From Mimachlamys varia (Eukaryota; Mollusca; Bivalvia; Pectinida; Pectinidae), in assembly GCA_947623455.1 (NCBI GenBank), contig OX392532.1:46379058-46443057 (forward strand): DNA of 64,000 nt, read 5' to 3'. Of this stretch, positions 54,600 through 64,000 are shown piece by piece. Under the pieces are notes generated by a model, which was not told the origin of the DNA, did not search any database, and saw nothing but the letters and a program-made list of their open reading frames with translations. The position numbers and the translations under genes were made by a program. Positions within the stretch are counted from its first letter, which is position 1; every line of letters starts with the position of its first letter.

Positions 54600-56940
54600 T
54601 GGCGCAGCATCTGTCCATCAAGTCTTTTTTTTATTTGAAAGCCTTCTTAATAACCAAAAGGCCTAGAGGCATGATATTTGACTGAAAGGTTCTTTGGGTG
54701 AACACTGACAAAATTTGGGAAAAGAAATTAGAGTTAAGGGACTTCTTTTGAAATACCAAAAGGTTCTAGTCATGATAACTGGTTGGTAGCTTCCTTGGAA
54801 AAAACCTGAAAAGTTTGGGAATGAAAATAACCTTATCTTATTTTCAAGGTCACAGAAGTCAAATATGTTGAACTCTAAACATGTTCTTTTGAATGTCTTA
54901 AAAGTTATGGATTTAGAGGACTTTCGGTTACAAGAGATAGATTCCAGGTGAGCGATGCAGGTCCATTGGGTCTCCTGTAAATATATGCGGTACTTTTTAT
55001 TCACCTGTCAAAATTGACGGGATGTATTATGATATGGCATTGTCTGATCATCCGCCTTAAACTTTAAAATGTCTGGAGATCTTCTCTAACAATTTTTAGC
55101 TCATCTGGACCGAAAGTCTGGTGAGCTTATGCTATGGTGCGGCATCCGTCGTCTGTCAACATTTTCTTCAAATTGGTACTAGTCAAAAGTCCTGATTGGT
55201 TATAAACATCCTTGAGGGAATGGGAACAGATTTTGCATAAATGGTGACTCCGACCCCTAAGGGGCCAGAAGAGTAGGGCTGAATAGGGGAAATAGAAGTA
55301 ATTCCTTTAAATCGCTACCAAGGTGACAGTACCCAAATCGGATAACTTTTTTTTCAAAAATACTTCTAAATCAATAACAGTGTCAACATATTAATTATAA
55401 CAATAATATTGTCTTAGAATAGATAGTCACACACCATTTTATGTCCATATATCATAAGTTTTTGAGTTAAAATATGCCATAAAATGTTATTGAATCTTAA
55501 AACTTTGCATTTTATTACGTTTCTGAAAAAAATGGCGCGTGCAACGACTATGCGTTCTGTTTTGGAATATAAAAATAAATCCGCCCGATAGAAATACTTG
55601 TTTTCATGTAAATTCTAAAGGACATCTTTTAATGTTGATATGCTACAACAAAGATATTAATTTGAAATGTAAAATACTGCAAAATTTAAATCTTGACCCG
55701 ATTTGGGTCCTCCAATTTGCAAACTCTCGAAACGCTGATTGGTGACGTCAGAGTGTTCTACAAATATCCAACGTGAATGTCGAGTGCTATTTTTTTTGTA
55801 AGAACACCCATCGATGATCTTCTTTTGACACAAACATTCACGGATATAATTCATCCTCAGATTTTTTAATAAATGAATAAAATGATAGTTGGATGATCCG
55901 ATTTGGGTACTGTCACCTTAGTCATAAAGTTTTCAATAGATTTTAACCAAAAATGCCAGAAACATTGTTGGGGGAAGGGGCACAGATTGTATAAATGGTG
56001 ACTCTGACCCTCAAGGGGCCAGAGGGGTGGGGCCGAATAGGGGAAATTGAGGTAATGGTTTGAAATGGATTTGAACCAAATTTGGTCAGAAACATCCTTA
56101 GGGGAGGATCATGACCAAATTTGGTCAGAAACATCCTTAGGGGAGGATCATGACCAAATTTGGTCAGAAACATCCTTAGGGGGAGGGGAACAAATTTTGC
56201 ATCGATGGGGACTGAAAAGGGGAAATAGAGGGACAGCCTTTCAAATCATTACACGCCATAAAGTACTGAATTGATTTGCACCAAATTCGGTCAGAAATTT
56301 CTCTTCGGGACAACAAATGGATTCTGCATAAATGGTGACTCATACCCCCCTTAGGGAAGGAAAGGGTTGGGGCCCCAAATCTATGTTTACAATTTTTGGG
56401 CATTAATAGATGATCACAATCATGATTTTAGATTTGGGTCTGCCACACCCTTGCAGACTTGACTTGAGAGCATAACTTTTGAACACCCCAAAACTTACAT
56501 ACAATTGCAAGGCATAAAAAGAAGGTCACAATCATGATTTGGTATATACCCAGGGTCCACCACGCCCTTGCACACTTGACGCCTGAGTCATAACTTTTAA
56601 ACGGTTGAGATCTCCATACCAAAACAATATATATACAATTGCTTGGCATAAAGAGACGATCACAACCATGATTTAAGATTTGATCCCAGGGTCTGTCACG
56701 CCCATGCAGATTTAACTCAAAATTTTTAAACAGTTGAGATCTCCACCTCAATACTACATATACAGTTGCTGGGCATAAAGAAACTAAACACAATCATGAT
56801 ATTAACATTGATGTTAGGGTCTGACCACAGCCCTAGGGATCTAGTTTCTCAGTTTAACTTGAAAACTGTAAAGATACCCACCCATGAAACTAACTTTAAT
56901 TTATATCATGCCTCCGCTTGCGGTGCTCTTGTTCAGTCAT
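54600..56940. mobile_element. Mosaic of pearl/Helentron-like element fragments
   Basis: 54640-54975 is the right part of a 145-bp-family element, ending CCAGGTGAGCGATGCAGGTC with its hairpin. 54998-55090 starts a different family (cctgtcaaaattgacgggatg). 55096 onward begins another left end (AGCTCATCTGGACC). Degenerate units with ggtgactctgacccctaagg follow, and 56915-56935 has a terminal hairpin (ccgcttgcgg, then tgctcttg). 56070-56190 is a 39-bp triplication (accaaatttggtcagaaaca). None has coding capacity. Confidence 0.55.
55320..55919. mobile_element. 600-bp TIR element (MITE) nested in the mosaic
   Basis: The ends are perfect 24-bp inverted repeats, beginning AAGGTGACAGTACCCAAATC at 55320-55343 and its reverse complement at 55896-55919. 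The interior is AT-rich with no transposase. The target duplication is not obvious because the flanking sequence is degenerate. Superfamily not assigned. Confidence 0.82.
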
Positions 56941-56943
56941 TTT

Positions 56944-59915
56944 TATAAGCCCGTCAAAAATGACGGGACGTATTATGGTATGGCGTTGTCCGTCCGTCCG
57001 TCCATCATAAACTTTTGTTTGCCCGGAGATCTCTTCCTACAGTTTTCAACCGATTTCTTTCAAACTTGCTAGGCTAAACCACCATAACATGAAGTTGTGT
57101 TTTCCTGAAAGACAATTTGATTCGAGAATATTCACCAGAGTTATGGCCCTTTAGGACGCAATTTCGGGCATTATTTAGAAAACGTTTTTTGTGTTTTCTT
57201 TAATTCCTCTAAAATTTGGTATGGTACTTCGAATATCTATAATATTTAACATATATTACGAGTTTTGCTCAGTAATTTCAACTTTTTGCGTAACGGCATT
57301 TCATAGTTGGATATAGGCATTATGTAGAAAATGCATTTCTGTTGTAAACTGTTGTTTTGTCCGGAGGTCTTCTCCTACAGTTTTCAACCGATATCTTTCA
57401 AACTTGCTAGGCTTAATCATCATGACATGAAGTTGTGTTTTCCTGAATTACAGTTTGTTTCAACAATATTTACTAGAGTTATGGCCCTTTAGAACTTTAT
57501 ATCTGATGCAATTTCAGACCTTAGGCCATACCAATTTCATTTATTGTTCGTCGGATTTACCGCTCCTATTTTGAAAAAATAAAATAAAAGTAAAAGTAAA
57601 ATATTACCGCTGAAATTTTAGCGTCAATGAAAAATGACGAATCTGGATATATTTTACAATGGTTCAAAATTTAGAAAACGCCATTTCGGATTATTCGAAT
57701 GTTTTAACTAAAGGTAAAAATGGTATTTTAAGCGGTTTTTTTCGGCAGCAACACGAGGGAAATGCGCGACGAGGCTTTTTCACTTGTGAATTAAGAAAAC
57801 TGAGAATGTATCAAAATTGCTTTCTTATCGTGTTGATCACTACATAATCCGGTTGCCATAATGTATTGCAAAATACCACAATAGATAACTTATCGTTCCA
57901 AGATCTCTTGATCAAATAAACAAAATACGGAACTCAAGCGGTCTCACTAAAAAGCGACTTCAATCAAATATCTTTTAAAATCCTGAATTAAGTAAGCAAC
58001 ATCAGAAGACATATTGTTAATACAAATGTACGACTATAATAACACCTCTATATTGAATTTCAAATCGATACTCTTCTCAAGCAATCGACCCAATTTGGCA
58101 GACATCAATGTCATTTCATCAGTCTTATTTTAGTAGAAAAGGCCTAATGTTGATAGTTAAAAAACGTTTTTGTTATTCATATTTTGAAATATGTATGTAG
58201 GTATTACTATTCGAACTCTCTTCCAGATGCCGTAGTTACTTAGTCATCAGTAGTCAGAACATTTAAATCCCGAATGGATGAAGACCGGGTTCATGATGCT
58301 TATTCAACCACGAGATAAACAATAATGAACTTATTCATATATGGGGCGTCAGCTTATGAACTGATATTAATCTTTCTGATTTGGATATATAGTACACAAA
58401 TAATGCTTGTGTCCATTAATATTATTATTAATATTATTGCAACTCAAATGTTATGTCAGCAAACACCTAGTGTCACACATCTAGCCTTCAGGGTTTGTTT
58501 TATATAGCGGTACATTATACCACGGATTTAGATTAGACTATCTAAGTCTGTGATCATACATATATTTTGTTATCATTAATTTATATCAATTCAATAAAAT
58601 ATGCATTCTGCATGAATAGAAGCATCTTAATACCTACAAGAAAAAAAATGTGGTTCTTAAAAGTGTTTCCTGCGGCTTTGGTTCAATCACTAAACTTGAA
58701 TGAATGACCTTGGGTCTTCTATTAAGAAGATAATTCAAGAAAGTTTTTCTCTCAAATGTTGTTTTATTGCACAGCATTATGCAAGTAGTTTGTACCATGG
58801 AATTTATTTTTAAAAACCGCTACAACAGTTTAAATACGTGTACTATTTGGTGATATATTATATTAATAGTCAAACAATTATTCTGACATTTAGATTTTTG
58901 AAAACTACCGCTCACTCGAAATTTGAAGGAATTCAATTTTTTTGTAAAAACAAAAAACTTGCGCCCGCTCGCTCCAATTTTGTAATCTCATTTTCCGAAG
59001 AACAATAAATCAAATTGGTATGGCCTTATGTAAAAAACATTAGAACTCTTTTGCTTTTTCTTCTATTCCTCTAAAAGTTTGTATGGTACTTCAAATATTT
59101 ATAATATTTAACATATATAACGGGTTTTGTTGAGTTATTTCAACTTTTCGTGTAATAGCATTGCATAATTGCAATTGCAAAATATAGGCTTTATGTAGAA
59201 AATACATTTCTGTTGTAAACTTTTGTTTTGTCCGGAGATCTTCTCCTACAGTTTTCAACCTATATCTTTCAAACTTGTTAGGCTTAATCGTCATTATATG
59301 AAGTTGTGTTTGCCTGAATTAGTTTGTTTCAACTATATTTACTAGAGTTATGGCCCTTTGGGACTTCATATCTGATGCAATTTAAGACCTTATGTAAAAT
59401 ATGTCGGAACGTTTTTGCTTTTTCTTCAATTCATCTAAAACTTTGTATGGTACTTTGAATAGCTATAATATTTAACATAAATTACAGATTTTGTTGGGTT
59501 ATTTCAACTTTTCGTGTAACAGCATTGCATAGTTGGATAAAGGAACATGTAGAAAATTCATTTCTGTTGTAAACTCTCGTTTTGTCCGGACATCTTCTCC
59601 TACAGTTTTCAACTGATATCTTTCAAACTTTGTAGGCTTAATCAACATGACATGAAATTGTGTATTCCTGAATTACGATATCTTTCAAACTTTCTAGGTT
59701 TAATCATTATGACATGAAGTTGTGTATTCCTGTATGACAGTGTAATTCAACAACATTTACTAGAGTTATGGCCCTTTAGGACTTTGTATCTGATGCAGTT
59801 TTCGGATATTATGTCGAAAGTGTCAGAACTTTCTTTGTGTTTCCAAACCATTATACTTCTGATAGGGTACGAAGGGCGTATCATGCCTTCGCTTGCGGTG
59901 CTCTTGTTATTCTAT
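56944..59915. mobile_element. Non-autonomous element with ~380-bp units, split by a nested transposon
   Basis: It starts agcccgtcaaaaatgacggg, a palindromic end, and ends catgccttcgcttgcggtgc, tcttg with a hairpin. The interior has three diverged units with tcctacagttttcaaccgat, tttcaaacttgctaggctta and tatggccctttaggac. The nested element at 57524-59025 accounts for half its length. Short ORFs across it are not recognisable. Confidence 0.6.
57524..59025. mobile_element. 1.5-kb PIF/Harbinger-like element with TTA target duplication
   Basis: It begins GGCCATACCAATTTCATTTA and ends with the near-perfect inverse (TAAATCAAATTGGTATGGCC); the similarity of the arms extends about 35 bases. It is flanked by TTA on both sides (57521-57523 and 59026-59028). 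The related unit at 59381-59400 shows the empty site, with a single TTA (agaccttatgtaaaa). A three-base TWA duplication and GGC-starting ends fit PIF/Harbinger; no transposase-like ORF is present, so it is non-autonomous. Confidence 0.8.
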
Positions 59916-59934
59916 CAAAACTATTTTGGGGTAC

Positions 59935-61755
59935 TAAAGCTATCACGTGTCACTGCTATCAGGTGTTCTCCAGTTATCGTCTAGACAAGAGGGGGCATGG
60001 TAAAGCTGCCACACGTGTCACTGCTATCATGTGTTCTCCAGTTATCGTCTAGACAAGAGGGGGTATGGTAAAGCTGTCACATGTGTCACTGCTATCAGGT
60101 GTTCTCCAGTTATGGTCTAGACAAGAGGGGCATGGTAAAGCTGTCACACGTGTCACTGCTATCAGGTGTTCTCCAGTTATCTTCTAGACAAGAGGGGGTA
60201 TGGTAAAGCTGTCACACGTGTCACTGCTATCAGGTGTTCTCCAGTTATGGTCTAGACAAGAGGGGGCATGGTAAAGCTGTCACACGTGTCACTGCTATCA
60301 GGTGTTCTCCAGTTATCTTCTAGACAAGAGGGGGTATGGTAAAGCTGTCACACGTGTCACTGCTATCAGGTGTTCTCCAGTTATCTTCTAGACAAGAGGG
60401 GGCATGGTAAAGCTGCCACACGTGTCACTGCTATCAGGTGTTCTCCAGTTATCGTCTAGACAAGAGGGGGCATGGTAAAGCTGTCACACGTGTCACTGCT
60501 ATCAGGTGTTCTCCAGTTATCGTCTAGACAAGAGGGGGCATGGTAAAGCTGCCACACGTGTCACTGCTATCAGGTGTTCTCCAGTTATCGTCTAGACAAG
60601 AGGGGGCATGGTAAAGCTGTCACACGCGTCACTGCTATCAGGTGTTCTCCAGTTATCGTCTAGACAAGAGGGGGCATGGTAAAGCTGTCACACGTGTCAC
60701 TGCTATCAGGTGTTCTCCAGTTATCGTCTAGACAAGAGGGGGCATGGTAAAGCTGCCACACGTGTCACTGCTATCAGGTGTTCTCCAGTTATCGTCTAGA
60801 CAAGAGGGGGCATGGTAAAGCTTGTCGCTGCTATCAGGTGTTCTCCAGTTATCGTCTAGACAAGAGGGGGTAATAAAGCTGCCACACGTGTCACTGCTAT
60901 CAGGTGTTCTCCAGTTATTGTCCAGACAAGAGGGGGTATGGTAAAGCTGTCACACGTGTCACTGCTATCAGGTGTTCTCCAGTTATCGTCTAGACAATAG
61001 GGGCCATGGTAAAGCTGTCACACGTGTCACTGCTATCAGGTGTTCTCCAGTTATTGTCTAGACAAGAGGGGGTAATTAAGCTGTCACACGTGTCACTGCT
61101 ATCAGGTGTTCTCCAGTTATCGTCTAGACAAGAGGGGGTAATAAAGCTGTCACACGTGTCACTGCTATCAGGTGTTCTCCAGTTATCTTCTAGACAAGAG
61201 GGGGCATGGTAAAGCTGTCACACGTGTCACTGCTATCAGGTGTTCTCCAGTTATGGTCTAGACAAGAGGGGGCATGGTAAAGCTGTCACACGTGTCACTG
61301 CTATCAGGTGTTTTCCAGTTATCTTCTAGACAAGAGGGGGTATGGTAAAGCTGCCACACGTGTCACTGCTATCAGGTGTTTTCCAGTTATCTTCTAGACA
61401 AGAGGGGGTATGGTAAAGCTGCCACACGTGTCACTGCTATCAGGTGTTCTCCAGTTATCTTCTAGACAAGAGGGGGCATGGTAAAGCTGCCACACGTGTC
61501 ACTGCTATCAGGTGTTCTCCAGTTATCTTCTAGACAAGAGGGGGCATGGTAAAGCTGTCACACGTGTCACTGCTATCAGGTGTTCTCCAGTTATCGTCTA
61601 GACAAGAGGGGGTAATAAAGCTGTCACACGTGTCACTGCTATCAGGTGTTCTCCAGTTATCGTCTAGACAAGAGGGGGTATGGTAAAGCTGTCACACGTG
61701 TCACTGCTATCAGGTGTTCTCCAGTTATCGTCTAGACAAGAGGGGGCATGGTAAC
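59935..61755. repeat. 68-bp minisatellite (~27 units)
   Basis: The unit runs ggtaaagctgtcacacgtgt, cactgctatcaggtgttctc, cagttatcgtctagacaaga, gggggcat. Variants are gtcaca/gccaca, cgtc/cttc/ggtc and short ggtaataaagc forms. It lies between the two genes. Part of one unit occurs inverted at 61855-61881. Confidence 0.96.
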
Positions 61756-62512
61756 AAAAATACTTTACACAGACCATACTAAAATTTGATGGTGAACTTT
61801 GCCCCCTCCTAGGCAACCTGTATTTAATTCATGCAATCCTCCATTAATGTCATTCTTGTCTAGAAGATAACTGGAGAACACATGGCAGTAAGATGTTGCT
61901 TGGTGGTTAAGTTGTCCTTGGGCTAACAGAGAACTCTATTTATTTTGTGTATGGTCCACCAAAGGTCAAGGTCACTGGTGCTAAAGATAGATCTTTACTT
62001 GTGCATGCCCTATTTATATGCTAAGACAACATTTTTATGCAAAATCGGTTAATATTATATATACATGTATTTGAAAGTTATAAATTTATGACCCTCTTGG
62101 TTGGGTGATATGAAGGTTTGTCTTGGAATATGACTGCTGAGGGTAGACAAACCTTCATATCAATTGTTCATAATACCGAAAACAAACAAAACAAGTGTAA
62201 GTCAAGTTCAATCAACAAATAGATATTTTAATCACAAATATTTTACAAGTTTATAAATTTACACAATGAAACCACAAAGGACAACTCTTGATAGAATCAG
62301 AAAGAGGGTCTCCATGGGGGCACGTGTTCCAGGGAGATATGAAGTTTTGTCAGCCCTTAATTAGGAAGACTGGATGGTTTGTAACTCTGTCACATGACGT
62401 GTTCTAACTAATCAGCTTTACAGTAATGGGGATGAGGTATAATAATACAGTTTGTGGTGCTCAAGGTCATAGGGTCAAGGTCACATAAGTTATTGGAAAA
62501 CTTTCAAAACAA
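61756..62512. other. Intergenic sequence with a 16-bp inverted repeat
   Basis: AT-rich intergenic sequence. A perfect inverted repeat lies at 62107-62122 and 62146-62161 (gatatgaaggtttgtc and its complement, 23-base loop). 61855-61881 is an inverted partial copy of the neighbouring 68-bp unit. Scattered AAGGTCAAGGTCAC-like pieces suggest degraded element cores. No gene seen. Confidence 0.55.
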
Positions 62513-62545
62513 GAGGCCCATGGGCCTCAACAGTCATCTGAATGT
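62513..62545 (-). mobile_element. Reversed pearl/Helentron-like terminus
   Basis: caagaggcccatgggcctca then acagtcatctga is the reverse complement of the element end seen at 4597-4630: TCAGATGAC, a GGCCCATGGGCC hairpin and TCTTG. The element would extend to the right on the minus strand, but I could not find its other end. 62546-63249 is otherwise AT-rich unique sequence, partly the expected PLBD 3' UTR. Confidence 0.5.
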
Positions 62546-62991
62546 AAGTGTGATTTGGTGAGTTAAACCCCAAATGAACCCCAAAGATGCATCAGACAGA
62601 ACTGATCCGTTCCAGAGTTTGAAAGTGTAGCATTTTAAAGCAATATTTCAGCTAACTACCCGGGGCCATGCCCTCAAGCCCCCCGAACCAAAAAAGATCG
62701 TCAGTTGAAAGGAAGAAGTTAAATTATGGAGCCAATGATGACGACACTATTAATCCTCAATAATCTCATTATATATACATGTGCGTACAGCCATCTTAGA
62801 TAATTATGTATAAGTTGGATTTTTAAGTTCTGGTAAGATGGATTTTTTCAACAAATGATATCCACAAAGTACAAATTAAAACAGAAAATAGTTCGTTCAA
62901 ATCACAGACACAAAGTTCAAATCACATTCCTTCCCTGGTTTGTCATCCATCAATTCCAAAGCAATATAATCTCAAATTTTGTTAACAGATC

Positions 62992-62997
62992 TTTATT
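62992..62997 (-). promoter_or_regulatory. Candidate polyadenylation signal of the PLBD gene (AATAAA)
   Basis: TTTATT on the plus strand reads AATAAA on the minus strand, about 710 bases past the PLBD stop codon. Position and orientation suit a 3' UTR end; the flanking sequence gives little further support. Confidence 0.3.
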
Positions 62998-63249
62998 ATG
63001 TTTTGAGGCTGATTGGAAGAAAAATATCTGCCCCATCTCATATTCCTGCAATGAACTATCACTATTTCTGCAGTGAATTGGTACTTTTTCTGTAATGCTA
63101 TTTCTGAACTATAGACACAATTTCAAAAAATTTCCAAACATTCTAATTTAAACTTAATCTTTATACTGTAACAATTACAGGTCAATATCTCATACGCATT
63201 TTAAAAAATTCACCGGTGTTCTGTAACTACAGTTTTCACGTATTATGTG

Positions 63250-63695
63250 ACTTATATTGTATTCACAGGTCCTGTGACTACTGTACATTGTATTCACAGG
63301 TCCTGTGACTACTGTACATTGTATTCACTGGTTCTGTGACTACGTATTCACAGGTCCTGTGACTACGTATTCACAGGTCCTGTGACTACTGTACATTGTA
63401 TTCACTGGTTCTGTGACTACGTATTCACAGGTCCTGTGACTACTGTACATTGTATTCACTGGTTCTGTGACTACGTATTCATGGGTCCTGTGACTATGGT
63501 AGTCACTGGTTCTGTGACTACGTATTCATGGGTCCTGTGACTATGGTAGTCACTGGTTCTGTGACTACGTATTCATGGGTCCTATGACTGCAGTAGTCGC
63601 TGGTACTGAGACTACCATATTCACGGGTCCAGTGACTACGTATTTACGGGTCCTGTGACTACTGTACATTGTATTCACTGATTCTGTGACTTCAG
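63250..63695. repeat. 22/31-bp minisatellite in the PLBD 3' UTR
   Basis: Units of tattcacaggtcctgtgact followed by ac(tgtacattg), alternating with tattcactggttctgtgact and, to the right, catgggtcctgtgactatgg. It ends about 13 bases from the stop codon of the minus-strand gene, so it should be transcribed. Confidence 0.9.
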
Positions 63696-63707
63696 TATTC
63701 CTTCATA

Positions 63708-63911
63708 TCAATGTCTATATAAAGGATAGGGCTTGAAGTTGACTGTTCCATCAAACTGAATCGGGTCAAAGTTGAAGACATCCGGGTGCCCAGCGTGAGG
63801 ACATTCATCAGCGAAATCAGCCTTACTCCACTGGAAGGGAGGCTGCTGGTCAGAGGTTGGTCCACTGACCGTTACAAAGGCGTGAGCTTGGAACAGTCCA
63901 GCACTGGTCAC
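63708..63911 (-). CDS. PLBD1: Phospholipase B-like protein, last coding exon (partial gene)
   Basis: On the minus strand, a splice acceptor (ttttggatttag, occupying 63912-63923) precedes an open frame of 67 codons ending in TGA at 63710-63708. It contains AFVTVSGPTSDQQPPFQWS, FADECPHAGHPDVFNFDPI and ends PYPLYRH. The SGPT...PPF.W....H.G.P(D/E)V(Y/F)NFD pattern is the C-terminal signature of the phospholipase B-like family: secreted or lysosomal N-terminal-nucleophile amidase-fold proteins. The NFD ending resembles PLBD1 more than PLBD2, but the paralogue is not certain. The catalytic cysteine lies in upstream exons beyond the window. It converges with TBCCD1. Confidence 0.72.
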   Translation of the reverse strand: MTSAGLFQAHAFVTVSGPTSDQQPPFQWSKADFADECPHAGHPDVFNFDPIQFDGTVNFKPYPLYRH

Positions 63912-64000
63912 CTAAATCCAAAATACAATTTCAAATTAAACCAAAATTCAAAAAAGATTCACATGGGACTTTTATGGTGACTCAAAAGACCTGTTTTATT

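Noticed and set aside
57659..58507. Two short ORFs (about 60 codons) inside the Harbinger-like element
   Set aside because: No transposase motif or similarity that I recognise; they are too short and AT-rich to support as genes.

Overview
This is eukaryotic DNA, most likely from a bivalve mollusc. Three things point that way: an intron-split gene whose protein reads clearly as animal TBCCD1; several interspersed elements with AGCTCACCTGG-type or GGTCATCTGAC-type ends, ~145-bp tandem cores and a short terminal hairpin followed by TCTTG (the pearl/Helentron-like style common in bivalves); and an extreme load of minisatellites. The species cannot be named from the sequence alone. I see no rRNA, tRNA, CRISPR or prokaryotic gene.

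Genes. The + strand from 5034 to 52030 carries the last 13 coding exons of TBCCD1 (TBCC domain-containing protein 1, a centrosome/basal-body protein). Exon phases join without a break into 445 codons plus a stop. By comparison with the roughly 557-residue human protein, about 110 N-terminal residues lie upstream of the window. Only 1340 bases are coding, so about 97% of the 47-kb span is intron. At the right edge, 63911-63708 on the - strand, is the last coding exon of a phospholipase B-like (PLBD1/PLBD2 family) gene, converging tail-to-tail with TBCCD1.

Layout. 1-530 and 4631-5000: a 20-bp minisatellite split by a 4.1-kb element with a 145-bp repeat core. 5166-9080: a 41/43-bp array. 9612-15365: a 56-bp array of about 100 units. 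15553-18560: a 43-bp array copying the exon 2 donor. 18650-23130: a 60-bp array copying the exon 3 acceptor. 23270-24050: 26-bp array. 25679-26265: 29-bp array. 26564-26890: 67-bp array. 26896-29306: a second element holding a transplanted copy of the exon 8/intron 8 repeats. 29330-30430: a T-rich array. 30635-30915: 26-bp array. 31250-33640: 31-bp then 54-bp arrays. 33792-35440: 34-bp array. 35572-36650: 53-bp array copying the exon 10 end. 36838-49670: a 31-bp array of about 410 units. 50932-51760: 28-bp array. 51978-54085: a 27/28-bp array that encodes the protein's C-terminus and then runs into the 3' UTR. 54085-59915: nested transposable elements, including a 1.5-kb PIF/Harbinger-like element with a TTA target duplication. 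59935-61755: 68-bp array. 63250-63695: an array in the PLBD 3' UTR.

The main discovery is that many of these arrays are amplified exon-intron boundaries: the repeat unit contains the end of the coding exon plus its splice site. The gene is therefore full of tens of exact or near-exact decoy splice sites. In intron 2 the acceptor repeat is 60 bp and stop-free in the coding frame, so any of about 40 acceptors could be used without breaking the protein. All long uninterrupted ORFs in the window are by-products of tandem repeats, not genes.
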